A program made the translations under genes and the position numbers. A stretch of 64,000 nt of DNA. Source: Bacillota bacterium (GTDB lineage: Bacteria; Bacillota; Clostridia; Acetivibrionales; JAEZXR01). How positions within the stretch are numbered: the first letter of the stretch is position 1; each line of letters begins with the position of its first letter. The DNA lies in assembly GCA_023419605.1 (NCBI GenBank), contig JAEZXR010000032.1:22499-86498 (forward strand), written 5' to 3'. This document shows positions 16,766 through 25,875 of the stretch, one piece after another. Under the pieces are notes generated by a model, which did no database searches, was not told the DNA's origin, and saw only the letters and a list, made by a program, of their open reading frames with translations.

Positions 16766-17632
16766 ATGAAAAACAAGTTAAGTTTGGCAAAAGGATATCG
16801 TGCAAGGACGATATTTCAGATTTGTAATTTCATTTTTATGTTATTAGTGGTTGCAGTCATGTTGATACCTCTCCTGAAGGTACTTGTAGACTCTTTGGAT
16901 GTTAAGGGCGGGTATGAATTCAGGCTGTTTCCGCAGGAAGTATCCTTCGACGCCTACAGGCGTATACTGACAGAACCCAGCTTGTATAAGGCATTTGGAG
17001 TGTCCTTCTACGTAACGGTCATCGGAACGGTACTGGCATTGGTTTTATCGACCATGGGAGCTTTTGTTCTGACGAGAAAAGATATGCCGGGAAGAAAGGT
17101 CTTTATGTATATGATGATGTTTACCATGATGTTTAACGGTGGTATCATTCCCACCTACATGCTGGTGAAGGATTTGCATTTAACCAATACATTGTGGGCG
17201 GTTATACTGCCTTTAAGTATAAACACCTACAACCTTATTCTTTTAAAAAACTTCTTCCAGGATATACCGGAAAGTCTTTACGAATCGGCAGACCTGGATG
17301 GTTGTTCCCCCATGGGGATTTTTACCCGAATCGTTCTACCGATGTCAAAACCGGCCATTGCGGCCATAGGCCTGTTCTACTTTGTTGCGTACTGGAATGA
17401 CTGGTTCAATTTTACCATGTACATTCAGAACAGTGACTTGAAAAACTTCCAGGTTAAGCTCCGGGAAATGGTATTAACCGATGACATGGGTTCAAACACG
17501 GATATCGCGGTATTTGCCAATACCCTGAAAAATGCGACTATTATTGTAGCCATTATACCGGTTATGATCATCTATCCGTTTATTCAGAAGTATTTTACAA
17601 CAGGTCTGAATCTGGGAGCAGTAAAGGGATAA
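16766..17632 (+). CDS. lplC: Oligosaccharide ABC transporter permease, LplC type
   Basis: This 288-residue second permease of the heterodimer has six predicted helices, the motif MMFNGGIIPTYMLVKDLHL typical of LplC/YtcP proteins and an EAA-type loop (ESADLDGCSPMGIFTRIVLP). GGGAGGGAGAT precedes the ATG. It is translated from the same message as LplB and is followed by a long structured gap before the binding protein gene. Confidence 0.9.
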   Translation: MKNKLSLAKGYRARTIFQICNFIFMLLVVAVMLIPLLKVLVDSLDVKGGYEFRLFPQEVSFDAYRRILTEPSLYKAFGVSFYVTVIGTVLALVLSTMGAFVLTRKDMPGRKVFMYMMMFTMMFNGGIIPTYMLVKDLHLTNTLWAVILPLSINTYNLILLKNFFQDIPESLYESADLDGCSPMGIFTRIVLPMSKPAIAAIGLFYFVAYWNDWFNFTMYIQNSDLKNFQVKLREMVLTDDMGSNTDIAVFANTLKNATIIVAIIPVMIIYPFIQKYFTTGLNLGAVKG

Positions 17633-17697
17633 TAGGAATATACAGTGCTTTATGCTGGGAAAGTTCTATAGTTATAAAGTTATCTTGGATAAGATCT

Positions 17698-17850
17698 TGC
17701 TTTCTGAATAAAATAAATTCAGTAGGAGGCTGTGGAGAAAGCCATTTTATAGGTTTCACTATGCTGGAGTGGAGTCCTACGAGGGGCTTGGAAAACAGCT
17801 ATGCTTTTCATAGCCTCTGACAGAGTGACAGCGATTTTGTTCAGAAAGCA
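17698..17850 (+). repeat. Structured element in the permease/binding-protein gap
   Basis: TGCTTTCTGAA at 17698-17708 pairs with TTCAGAAAGCA at 17840-17850, extended by AAAAT/ATTTT across one mismatch. Inside are GCTATG/CATAGC hairpin arms (about 17798-17813), GAGGCT/AGCCTC and GTAGGA/TCCTAC pairs. A further hairpin GGAAG-N5-CTTCC follows near 17870. The 396-bp gap contains no ORF, so it may act as a processing or partial termination element that lets the binding protein be made in excess. Confidence 0.5.
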
Positions 17851-18028
17851 CAAAGTACTTACTCCTGCGGAAGTATAACTTCCACTACAGCGCTCCATGC
17901 CACTATCTTTACCTTGTTCAGATAGGGTTGAGATTGAGACAAAATGGAAGCATTATTTTCGCTGCACTTTGGTAAAGGTTATACGCCTTAAACAGGCAAT
18001 AACATAAATCGTAAAGGAGAGATATCAC

Positions 18029-19519
18029 ATGAGAAAAAATGTTGTAAAATCCTTAGCCCTCCTTCTAACACTGGCTTCACTGACATCTGTGTTTGCAGCG
18101 TGCCAGAAAAAAACAGGAGAGCCCGGAGCCGGAACACCGGGTACTACAGCAAAAGAACCTCAAAAACCCGATAAGATAAAAGCTTTTGTGGATACCTTCA
18201 TGGTGAAGGAGCAGGGACATGACCAGCTCATTGAAGAATACAAAAAGCAAACGGGTATTACACTGGAAATCACACAGCCGGCGCATAACCAGTATTATGA
18301 TGTTTTAAATGTAACCTTTGCTTCGGGCGATATTCCGGATGTGGTGGAAATTGCCGAGCAAAATTATTTGAAGTATGCAACACAGGGCGGTTTGGCGGAT
18401 CTGACGCAGCAGGTTAAGAATTCAAAGGTTCTCCAGGCTGTAGAGCCGGCCTATATGGATGCTTTAAAAGTAAGCGGCAAGCAGTACGGCGTTCCGCTTC
18501 AAACCGGTGGAGGATGTGTAACCTATATCCGCCAGGATTGGCTGGATAATCTGGGACTGAAGGTTCCGACCACCTATGATGAACTTTATAACGTTATGAA
18601 GGCCTTTACCTTTAATGACCCTGATAAAAACGGTAAAAATGATACCATCGGATACACCTCGGTTCTTGTTGCCGAAGGAAAGCTGCAGGAACAATATTTA
18701 AGGGATTTTTACTGGGATTCATCACCTGATTTCGTTTTGAAAGATGGAAAATGGGTGGATGGTTTTTCACAGCCTGAGTACATGGAAGGACTGTTAAGAG
18801 TAAAGAAAGCTTACCAGGACAAGATTCTGGACCAGGAGTTGTTCACCAACCAAACTTCAACGGCCAGAGATAAATTTACTGCAAGCAAAGTGGGAATTTT
18901 CCCTTATTGGAATAACTATTGGGCGTCAAGGTTGGAAGATACTACAAAACAGTCTTCTGCTCCTAATGCAAAATTAGTTGCTATTCCGGCCATCAAGGAA
19001 AGCTATTATTTGAACCGCGCTCCTGTAGCAACCGCCATTACATCAAAGAGCAAAAATGTTGATGGAGTGTTCAAATGGTTTGTTGAGTACATGCATGATG
19101 GAGGCCCTGGACAGACCCTCTTCTCCTACGGAGTAGAAAATGTTCACTGGCAGAAGAAGGATAATAAGGTGGAAGCACTTCCTATATTGAACAATCCAAA
19201 GCAGAAGTTCGATAAGGTTTGGTTCTCCGCGGACAATACGGTGACTCCGTACACCAATGGTCCGTTGATTCCTCTTGATCCGAGAATCACACAGGCAATT
19301 GATGCATTCAAAGGAAACTTTAAACAAGTTAAAATCTTCCCGGCTTCCGATACCTACACCAAAGTGTCCAGTGACTTGTACAAGCTGAGACAGGAAGTTG
19401 CATCCAAGATCATCATCGGCGAACTCACTCCGGAGCAGGGAATGGCACGCTATAACACCGATGCTAAAAAGATTGGTGTAGATAAGATTCTGACTGAATT
19501 TAATAGTGCTGCACAATAA
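18029..19519 (+). CDS. lplA: Extracellular oligosaccharide-binding lipoprotein, LplA type
   Basis: The 496-residue protein begins with a lipoprotein signal peptide (basic MRKNVVK, a hydrophobic core, then SVFAAC, with the lipidated Cys at residue 25). The mature part has features of cluster-1 sugar-binding proteins of about 500 residues that feed LplBC permeases, including VTFASGDIPDVVEI, YGVPLQTGGG and FNDPDKNGKNDTIGYTS, the last being a calcium-loop-like DPDKNGKND segment. AAAGGAGAG supports the start. It delivers pectin oligomers to the two permeases upstream. A terminator follows, though GH105 copy 2 may be read through. Confidence 0.92.
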   Translation: MRKNVVKSLALLLTLASLTSVFAACQKKTGEPGAGTPGTTAKEPQKPDKIKAFVDTFMVKEQGHDQLIEEYKKQTGITLEITQPAHNQYYDVLNVTFASGDIPDVVEIAEQNYLKYATQGGLADLTQQVKNSKVLQAVEPAYMDALKVSGKQYGVPLQTGGGCVTYIRQDWLDNLGLKVPTTYDELYNVMKAFTFNDPDKNGKNDTIGYTSVLVAEGKLQEQYLRDFYWDSSPDFVLKDGKWVDGFSQPEYMEGLLRVKKAYQDKILDQELFTNQTSTARDKFTASKVGIFPYWNNYWASRLEDTTKQSSAPNAKLVAIPAIKESYYLNRAPVATAITSKSKNVDGVFKWFVEYMHDGGPGQTLFSYGVENVHWQKKDNKVEALPILNNPKQKFDKVWFSADNTVTPYTNGPLIPLDPRITQAIDAFKGNFKQVKIFPASDTYTKVSSDLYKLRQEVASKIIIGELTPEQGMARYNTDAKKIGVDKILTEFNSAAQ

Positions 19520-19552
19520 GGAAATGATTCGCCATAAAGGATAAAAAGCATA

Positions 19553-19615
19553 GAGAAGAGCTAAAGAGGTGCAGGAATAATTTTATCCTGCTGCCTCCAA
19601 AGCTCTTCTCTTATT
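19553..19615 (+). terminator. Hairpin after the binding-protein gene
   Basis: GAGAAGAGCT at 19553-19562 pairs with AGCTCTTCTC at 19601-19610, with an inner GCAGGA/TCCTGC stem. The T run is weak (TTATT), so partial read-through into the GH105 gene is possible. Confidence 0.65.
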
Positions 19616-19676
19616 ACCCGCTCAAAAGAATTGCAGTATAGGAAAGCGCGATAAAATTCTTATAAGGAGATAGAAA

Positions 19677-20804
19677 ATGAAAGCAGAATGCTATCAAAAC
19701 AGAGTAATACCTTCGGAGGCCCCCTGGTCTGTGAGGATGACGGAGTCTGTAATGAGAAGGGACCCGATTTTGCCGGTGAAATGGGCGTATGATTACGGTG
19801 TCATCTGGAAGGGAATCGAGATGGTTTGGCAGAAAACCGGGGAAAAGGCTTATTTCGATTACATCAAGACCAACATGGATATTTATGTGGATAGCGATGG
19901 AAATATCGGACACTACAGGCTGCAGGAGTACAACATTGACCACATAAATAACGGCAAGCTGCTGTTTCCCTTGTATAAGGAAACAAAGGCAGAAAAATAT
20001 AAAAAAGCAGCCTATTTGTTACGGCATCAGCTGCTCCACCATCCCCGGACTACAGAAGGCGGCTTCTGGCATAAATTTATTTATCCGCACCAAATGTGGC
20101 TGGATGGGCTTTATATGGGTTCGCCTTTTTATGCCGAGTTTGCAAAGACCTTTAACGAGCCGGAAGCCTTTGATGATATTGCAAATCAGATCATCCTTAT
20201 GGATAAGCATGCCAGGGATCATAAAACAGGGCTGCTTTACCATGGGTGGGATGAAAGCCGGGGCATGAAATGGTCGGATGATAAAACAGGCTGCTCGCCG
20301 AATTTCTGGGGAAGGGCCATGGGTTGGTATGCCGTCGCAATTGTGGACGTTTTGGATTATTTTCCTGAAGATCACCCGAAGAGGGGTCAGATCATTGAAA
20401 TTCTCAGCAGTATGATTGCAGCACTGGCCCAAGTGCAGGACCGGGAAACCGGATTATGGTATCAGGTAGTGGATCAGGGAGGCAGAGAAGGAAACTACCT
20501 GGAAGCTTCCGCCTCCTGTATGTACATTTATTCCATCGCAAAAGCTGTGGATAAAGGGTATATTGACGAAAAGAACATTGAGATGGCAAAAAGGGCCTAT
20601 GCAGGTGTGCTGGAGAAATTTATCGAAGTTGACGACCAGGGGTTGGTAAATCTGAATGGTACCTGTTCTGTAGCAGGCCTGGGGGGAAACCCTTATCGAA
20701 ATGGCTCTTTTGAATACTACATCAGTGAGCCTGTTGTAAAGAACGATCCAAAAGGAATAGGTGCTTTTATTCTTGCTGCTGCGGAAATTGAAAAACATTT
20801 GTAA
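19677..20804 (+). CDS. GH105 unsaturated (rhamno)galacturonyl hydrolase, copy 2
   Basis: The 375-residue protein is the same family as the gene at 5471, and long blocks are shared almost unchanged: PHQMWLDGLYMG (catalytic Asp143), FYAEFAKTFNEPE, GLLYHGWDESRG, GCSPNFWGRAMGWY and QDRETGLWYQV. It removes the unsaturated uronate from oligosaccharides imported by the adjacent transporter. No signal peptide is present. AAGGAGAT precedes the ATG. The two copies differ most at the N-terminus and in surface positions, which fits an old duplication with possible specialisation, for example polygalacturonate versus rhamnogalacturonan fragments. Confidence 0.93.
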   Translation: MKAECYQNRVIPSEAPWSVRMTESVMRRDPILPVKWAYDYGVIWKGIEMVWQKTGEKAYFDYIKTNMDIYVDSDGNIGHYRLQEYNIDHINNGKLLFPLYKETKAEKYKKAAYLLRHQLLHHPRTTEGGFWHKFIYPHQMWLDGLYMGSPFYAEFAKTFNEPEAFDDIANQIILMDKHARDHKTGLLYHGWDESRGMKWSDDKTGCSPNFWGRAMGWYAVAIVDVLDYFPEDHPKRGQIIEILSSMIAALAQVQDRETGLWYQVVDQGGREGNYLEASASCMYIYSIAKAVDKGYIDEKNIEMAKRAYAGVLEKFIEVDDQGLVNLNGTCSVAGLGGNPYRNGSFEYYISEPVVKNDPKGIGAFILAAAEIEKHL

Positions 20805-20816
20805 AAATTAATTGAA

Positions 20817-20858
20817 ACGAAGGATTTACTCTGGGTTTGAGTAAATCCTTCGTTTATT
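20817..20858 (+). terminator. Intrinsic terminator of GH105 copy 2
   Basis: A perfect 15-bp stem (20817-20831 with 20839-20853) is followed by TTATTAT. Confidence 0.85.
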
Positions 20859-20869
20859 ATACATCCCGG

Positions 20870-20936
20870 TTTCTAAGAAAATGCAAGGGTAGAATGCCAA
20901 ATGTGTCTTGCTGCTCTGCGATACGGTTGATAGAAT
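20870..20936 (+). promoter_or_regulatory. Promoter with upstream TTTCTA element (rhamnogalacturonan lyase gene)
   Basis: TTGCTG at 20908-20913 and TAGAAT at 20931-20936 are 17 bp apart. TTTCTA at 20870-20875 lies 61 bp before the -10. About 73 bp from here align closely with the promoter at 24264-24331. Confidence 0.65.
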
Positions 20937-20993
20937 ACTGTTTGGAGAAGAGTTAACTACTGCTGAAACAGGAGAGAAAGGATTGGATGTAGC

Positions 20994-23237
20994 ATGATAG
21001 AACTATTATTTGAGAAGTTATCAAGGTACCCGCGGATCGGAGAACCTTGTTCTATTGCAATTCCTTTTGCACAAGGAGCCCTGACGGACCCTGCAAAGAC
21101 TTTGATCGTAGAGGGAGAAAGGCCCGTGCCACTCCAGAGAAAAGTGACTGCTACGTGGCCGGATGGCTCGGTTAAATGGCTGCTGGTCCATTTTTTAGCT
21201 GATCTGCCCGGAAATCAGAAAAAGAGTTTTTATTTTAGTATTCAGGAACCCGTGGAAGTTCTCCCGGAAACCCCCGTTTTCGTAACGGAAGCAGAGGGAA
21301 GGATGAGCATCCGGACAGGTACTGCGTCCATTGAATTGAGCAATGCCGGAGAAAAAGGAATTTTTCACAGCGTGGAAGTTGAAGGCTATGGGTTTGAAAA
21401 GAATGAATTCAAAGGGCCTGAGGTCTATTCCCCAGAAGGTAAACCATGGTCTGTTGAAGTGGGACAGAAGGGTTGGAAGATCATAGAGAATGGTCCTGTA
21501 CGGGCCGTTGTGGAAACGGAAGGAAAGCACCGTGATTCCTCCGGACAGGCATGGATCGATTATGTGCTGCGGCTATACGCCTATGCCGGAAAACCATGGG
21601 TGCAGATGGAGTATCAGATCATCAACAAGGAAAACACTTCGAAAGTAAAAATAAAGGGAATGGAATTTCGATTCGGACCTGTTCATGGAAATTCCACCGC
21701 AGTGAATACAGCTATTGCCACCTCCAATTACCGGAGTGATATTCAGAAGGGCATAGAAGGCCAGAAGCTTGATTTTCTCATTGATGCGGATTACCTGTTG
21801 TACGATGCCAATGAGCATATTCCGGAGACCCTGTACGGTACTTTTTGGGCGGACTGGAACAGCAAGGACCGCGGAGGTGTTTGTGCGACCTTGTATCAGG
21901 CCTACCAGAATTTCCCAAAGGCTTTGACGGTGGATGAAAAGCAGCTTGCCGTCGGAATTTTACCAAAGGATGGGGAAGGAATCGATTTTCTACAGGGTGT
22001 TGCAAAAACCCATCGTTTGTTATTGCATTTTCATGGTCCTGAAGCCACCCCGGAGGAATTGAACATCCGGAGCCTCCAGTTCCAGATGCCCGATCGCCCT
22101 GTCATAATGCCGGAAGTATATAAGGAAGCCAAAGTCTTTGAGAATATATTTACCGAAAATAAAATTCCCAGGGTTGAAAGAAGCCTGATCAACCTGGCAG
22201 ATGCCAGGGCCAGGGCCTATGGAATGCTTCATTGGGGGGATGCACCGGACATGGGGTATACCTTGCAGGGGCGTGGAAATGGAGAACTGGTGTGGACAAA
22301 CAACGAATATGATTTTCCCCATGCAGCTATGTTGATCTATGCACGGACTGCCGAAAGAAGAATGCTGGATTATATGCTGGTAACGGCACAGCATTGGATG
22401 GATGTAGATATCTGCCATTACAGTGAGGATGCACTGAGAATTCATGGGCAGGTTACACATTCCGCAAAGCATGTTACGGGAGAGGTTACTCCTTGCCATG
22501 AGTGGGTGGAAGGATTGTTGGACTTTTATCATCAGACGGGAGAGGCATCCGCCTATAAAGCTGCCATAGGAATCGGAGAAAATGTGGTACGACTGCTGGG
22601 ACAGCCCAGGTACCAGGGAGAAGGAGGAATCAATGCCCGGGAAACCGGGTGGGCTTTGCGAACCTTAGTGGCTCTTTATAAGGAAACCCATGATGAAAAA
22701 TGGCTGGAACCGGCGGAAAAAATCGTAGGGCATTTTGAAATCTGGAAGAAGGAATACGGAGGATGGCTGGCTCCCTATACCGATCATACAACCATACGGG
22801 TACCCTTCATGATTGCTGTAGCGGTGAACAGTCTGATGCGCTATTACCAGGTGAGACCCCAGGAGCGGATCATGACCATGGTAGTGGATGCGGTCCGGGA
22901 TCTGGTGGAAAACTGTATGACGGAAAACGTATTTTATTATAAAGAGCTGCCCAGTCTTCGCAGGCTGGGAAATAATACGTTGATCCTGGAAGCACTGGCT
23001 TATGCTTATGAATTCACGGGAGAGGAAGAGTTTCTCAAAGCAGGGTTGACAACATTTTACTCCGCAACTTCCTCCAATAAAGGGGGAACCGGGGGAACAA
23101 AGAAGAAGGAAGGCGATGCAGTGGTGATGTTGGGAGCTCCGGGACCTAAATCCTTTGCGCAGTCCTTCCATGCTCTTGCTTATTATTACCGTGCGGCTTC
23201 CAACGCCGGGATACTGAAAAATGAAAGTGAAAGATAA
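20994..23237 (+). CDS. yetA: YetA/PcRGLX-type exo-rhamnogalacturonan lyase (PL26 type)
   Basis: The 747-residue protein matches the YetA architecture: an N-terminal RIFT-barrel-like domain (about 1-90, with IAIPFAQGALTDP and WPDGSVKWLLVHF), a central beta-sandwich (about 90-400, ending near FHGPEATPEELN) and a C-terminal alpha/alpha toroid (about 400-740, with HATWGDAP-like HWGDAPDMGYTLQGRG, NNEYDFPHAAML and DICHYSEDALRIHGQVTHS). The fungal founder PcRGLX is an exo-lyase that releases the terminal unsaturated galacturonic acid-rhamnose unit from rhamnogalacturonan I. In B. subtilis yetA lies beside lplABCD, a context that recurs here. No signal peptide, so it works inside the cell. The product is a substrate for GH105. 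Confidence 0.85.
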   Translation: MIELLFEKLSRYPRIGEPCSIAIPFAQGALTDPAKTLIVEGERPVPLQRKVTATWPDGSVKWLLVHFLADLPGNQKKSFYFSIQEPVEVLPETPVFVTEAEGRMSIRTGTASIELSNAGEKGIFHSVEVEGYGFEKNEFKGPEVYSPEGKPWSVEVGQKGWKIIENGPVRAVVETEGKHRDSSGQAWIDYVLRLYAYAGKPWVQMEYQIINKENTSKVKIKGMEFRFGPVHGNSTAVNTAIATSNYRSDIQKGIEGQKLDFLIDADYLLYDANEHIPETLYGTFWADWNSKDRGGVCATLYQAYQNFPKALTVDEKQLAVGILPKDGEGIDFLQGVAKTHRLLLHFHGPEATPEELNIRSLQFQMPDRPVIMPEVYKEAKVFENIFTENKIPRVERSLINLADARARAYGMLHWGDAPDMGYTLQGRGNGELVWTNNEYDFPHAAMLIYARTAERRMLDYMLVTAQHWMDVDICHYSEDALRIHGQVTHSAKHVTGEVTPCHEWVEGLLDFYHQTGEASAYKAAIGIGENVVRLLGQPRYQGEGGINARETGWALRTLVALYKETHDEKWLEPAEKIVGHFEIWKKEYGGWLAPYTDHTTIRVPFMIAVAVNSLMRYYQVRPQERIMTMVVDAVRDLVENCMTENVFYYKELPSLRRLGNNTLILEALAYAYEFTGEEEFLKAGLTTFYSATSSNKGGTGGTKKKEGDAVVMLGAPGPKSFAQSFHALAYYYRAASNAGILKNESER

Positions 23238-23277
23238 CACTTATAATAAATCCGATTGCAGAATTCCTTAAAAATAT

Positions 23278-23320
23278 GAAGGGGCTCCGGTCATATACGT
23301 TGACCGGAGCCCCTTCTATT
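23278..23320. terminator. Bidirectional terminator
   Basis: A perfect 16-bp stem (23278-23293 with 23301-23316) with a 7-nt loop sits between convergent genes. Confidence 0.9.
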
Positions 23321-23327
23321 GATTTAT

Positions 23328-24155
23328 TCATACTTTTTGGTAAAGGCCCTGCAGAAAGCGAATGCTGCCATCCATAGTTTCCGGCCGGGTTCCCTCCATG
23401 GATACTGTTATATAAGGCTTCTTCGTTTTAATCATGGAGAGAAGCAGCTCATAGTTAAGAAGCCCTTCTCCGATGCTGTCAATGACTTTCTTCTTCCCAT
23501 CACTCATAATGAAGTCTTTTGCATGAATGGCTGCGATGCGATCACTAAAAAGAGCAAAGGATTCTTTAATCATGTCATCTTGTTTTTCGCAGTTTTCCTC
23601 CGGGACAAAGTTCAGTGGGTCGAAGACCACCTGCAAATTGTTGGAGGGTATGGCATCCAGCAATCTTTTCATCCATTGAGGAGAGGATATCGTATCCCTG
23701 TCTCCTCCCTCTATGCCCACCAGAACACCAAACTTTTCCGCTTCCTCTACAAGTTCCCGTACAGTATGCACCAGCAGTTGAAAGGCTTTTTCCTTTTCCT
23801 CCGGGTTATCCGGTGCCACATGGCCCGTTTCCGTGGCTACAATACTGCATCCGAATTCCCGTGCATACCGCAAATGCTCTTTGAACCGGGAGATGTGTTT
23901 TTTCCTCTCTGTCTCATCCGGGTGAATTGGATTGATATAGCACCCCAAAATAGCGATTTGTATATTTTTTCGATAAAAGGTTTCGCGGATATGGCAGGCC
24001 AGACCGGGGCTTAAAAATCCCACATCGGTAGAAAACCCGGCCACTGCTTTGGATAAAGCCAGTTGAATGTGGGTAAGGCCTTTTTCCGATATTTTGTCTG
24101 CCAATTCCTCTACAGTCAGTTTTCCAAAATCATGTGCTCGAACGCCCAGAATCAT
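23328..24155 (-). CDS. Sugar phosphate isomerase/epimerase family protein (AP-endonuclease-2-like TIM barrel)
   Basis: The 275-residue protein has the TIM-barrel pattern of this family, with metal-site candidates in VGIEGGDRDT (Glu), VVFDPLNFV (Asp), IAAIHAKDF (His) and VSMEGTRPE (Glu at the end). Related enzymes epimerise or isomerise free sugars and keto sugars. The neighbours suggest a substrate from rhamnogalacturonan (rhamnose, a keto-uronate or similar), but this cannot be fixed from sequence. AAGGAGA lies before the ATG. It faces the PL26 gene and shares its terminator. Confidence 0.85.
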   Translation of the reverse strand: MILGVRAHDFGKLTVEELADKISEKGLTHIQLALSKAVAGFSTDVGFLSPGLACHIRETFYRKNIQIAILGCYINPIHPDETERKKHISRFKEHLRYAREFGCSIVATETGHVAPDNPEEKEKAFQLLVHTVRELVEEAEKFGVLVGIEGGDRDTISSPQWMKRLLDAIPSNNLQVVFDPLNFVPEENCEKQDDMIKESFALFSDRIAAIHAKDFIMSDGKKKVIDSIGEGLLNYELLLSMIKTKKPYITVSMEGTRPETMDGSIRFLQGLYQKV

Positions 24156-24263
24156 CGTAATCTCCTTATGGTATGTATTTTTCTTACTTACAGGCCTTAA
24201 TTATAGAATACATTAAAGAAATGAACAAGATGCAATTGCCTGGAACTACTGCATAAATCTTAG

Positions 24264-24331
24264 TTTCTAAGGAAATGTCGGGGTATAATACAAAGTGTAC
24301 CTTGTGGTTCTACGGAGGCTGTTGGTAGAAT
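24264..24331 (+). promoter_or_regulatory. Promoter with upstream TTTCTA element (second SGNH esterase)
   Basis: TTGTGG at 24302-24307 and TAGAAT at 24326-24331 are 18 bp apart. TTTCTA at 24264-24269 lies 62 bp before the -10. The region mirrors 20870-20936 almost base for base over the core boxes. Confidence 0.65.
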
Positions 24332-24397
24332 ACTGGTTAGAAAAAAGTATCAGCATGATATGGACTGTAAGATGCTAAAAGAGTAGGGAGAATGAAA

Positions 24398-25438
24398 ATG
24401 ATTTATAATAACTTGGAGTTTTATAACGTAGCAGAGCTGAAAGCAGTGGAAGGAGTGCCGGGATTCAGGCTTCAGAGATTCCCGGAGGAAGTAAGAAACA
24501 GTCTGGGGCATAAGGAACACGAACGCGGCCGTTTTTACTCGCAACGTTCAGTGGGCTGTGAAATCAGGTTTGTCACGACTGCAAAGTTCATCAGGATTAC
24601 ACTTTCTGCCGTAGAAGAAGATGGCAGCATCTTTGTATATAAAGGGAATTTCCTTCATTCATATTATCGATTAAAGGCAGGGGTTATTACCACACTGCAC
24701 CTGGAAGAGCCTCCGAAATTCGGTGAAGTTGTGCCGGAAGCTTTGGAGGGCTATGCTTTTTCTTCCGGGGTATGGAGGATATTATGCGGGAAGGACTGCT
24801 GCATGACTTTTCACCATATCGATACTTTTGGACATGGAGTCAGGCCCCCTGAAAAGAAGGAAACTCCCCGGTTACGATGGCTGGCTTACGGCTCTTCCAT
24901 CACATTCGGGGGAGATAGCGTACTGTACACGAATTCCTACGTTCAGCAGGCTGCGAGAAGAATGAAGGTAGATGTTATGAATAAAGGGATTGCAGGATCT
25001 TGTTTTTGTGATGAATCCATCGTACATTACATTGCTGGAAGTGAGGATTGGGATTTTGCTACTTTCGAGCTGGGTGTCAATATGAGAGGGAGGTTTACAG
25101 AAGAAGAGTTTGAGCAGCGTGTGAAGTTCTTAATTGACACCGTTATGGATAAAAATCCAAATAAACCTATTATAATAATTGGCATTTACCCCAATGGGGC
25201 ACAGTATTCCTTGAACCCGGAGAATGTGCTCACAAAAAACAACGTTGAGTTTGTCAATATTTCCAGAAGAATTGTAGCTGAGAAAAAAAGCAGCCACTTG
25301 CATTTTATTGAGGGAAAGGATATTTTGACGGATTACTCCGGCTTAAGTACGGACTTGCTTCATCCATCCGATGACGGGCATATTATCATGGGAGAGAATT
25401 TAAGCAGAGAAGTAGGAAAAATACTTGGAGATTTGTAG
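24398..25438 (+). CDS. Two-domain SGNH/GDSL hydrolase (probable acetyl- or other carbohydrate esterase)
   Basis: The 346-residue protein has an N-terminal beta-rich domain (about 1-155) followed by an SGNH domain. The blocks are YGSSITFGGDS (nucleophile Ser), GIAGSCFCD (Gly), FELGVNMRG (Asn) and LLHPSDDGH (Asp/His area). This CE2/CE3-like layout occurs in deacetylases that act on plant polysaccharides. There is no signal peptide. Two in-frame ATGs exist; AGGGAG at 24385-24390 fits the second (24398). Expression is probably joint with the PL26 gene because the promoters are near copies. Confidence 0.85.
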   Translation: MIYNNLEFYNVAELKAVEGVPGFRLQRFPEEVRNSLGHKEHERGRFYSQRSVGCEIRFVTTAKFIRITLSAVEEDGSIFVYKGNFLHSYYRLKAGVITTLHLEEPPKFGEVVPEALEGYAFSSGVWRILCGKDCCMTFHHIDTFGHGVRPPEKKETPRLRWLAYGSSITFGGDSVLYTNSYVQQAARRMKVDVMNKGIAGSCFCDESIVHYIAGSEDWDFATFELGVNMRGRFTEEEFEQRVKFLIDTVMDKNPNKPIIIIGIYPNGAQYSLNPENVLTKNNVEFVNISRRIVAEKKSSHLHFIEGKDILTDYSGLSTDLLHPSDDGHIIMGENLSREVGKILGDL

Positions 25439-25493
25439 GAAAGCTGATGGTTTTAAGTAGTTTAAATACCGGAAACCTTTAAATAATAGATTG

Positions 25494-25550
25494 TAATGGT
25501 AATTAAGAGAAGGCAATGAAGTGCCACGATGAAATTACCATTATTTTTTT
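25494..25550 (+). terminator. Intrinsic terminator
   Basis: TAATGGTAATT at 25494-25504 pairs with AATTACCATTA at 25533-25543, followed by seven T residues. Confidence 0.85.
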
Positions 25551-25657
25551 ACTCTCCTATAGGCAGTAGAAATTTTTATTGCAAAATTCTAATTATCTGA
25601 TTTGTTGCTTAATAAAGTGTTTGTTCCAAAAGTAAAACTATGAAAATATTTAGGTGA

Positions 25658-25724
25658 TTTCTAATAAAAAGAATTTAAGGCATGGATATTGTATCTTGTC
25701 AATGGAAAGGTTTGGAAATATAAT
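25658..25724 (+). promoter_or_regulatory. Promoter of the secreted pectinase operon with upstream TTTCTA element
   Basis: TTGTCA at 25696-25701 and TATAAT at 25719-25724 are 17 bp apart. TTTCTA at 25658-25663 lies 61 bp before the -10. The predicted leader to the pectate lyase start is about 270 nt. Confidence 0.75.
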
Positions 25725-25838
25725 GAAGCCATCTCAACAGTGACAACGATTTATAGAACGGCTTTTATTGTACACCAAATCATCTGTCGGTGGAACGATT
25801 TCTGAATATATCTTGTTTAATGAATGAATTTACTATTT

Positions 25839-25875
25839 AAACCCGTTTCCAATGCATATTGAATCGGTTTTTTTA
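25839..25875 (+). terminator. Terminator-like hairpin inside the pectinase leader
   Basis: AAACC at 25839-25843 pairs with GGTTT at 25866-25870, continuing through GTTTC/GAATC (one mismatch) and AAT/ATT, then seven T residues (25868-25874). It stands about 110 nt after the predicted start and 125 nt before the gene, the position of a transcription attenuator. Confidence 0.5.

Noticed and set aside
23319..24014. Plus-strand frame of 231 codons opposite the sugar isomerase/epimerase
   Set aside because: It begins inside a bidirectional terminator and covers a convincing TIM-barrel gene in antisense.
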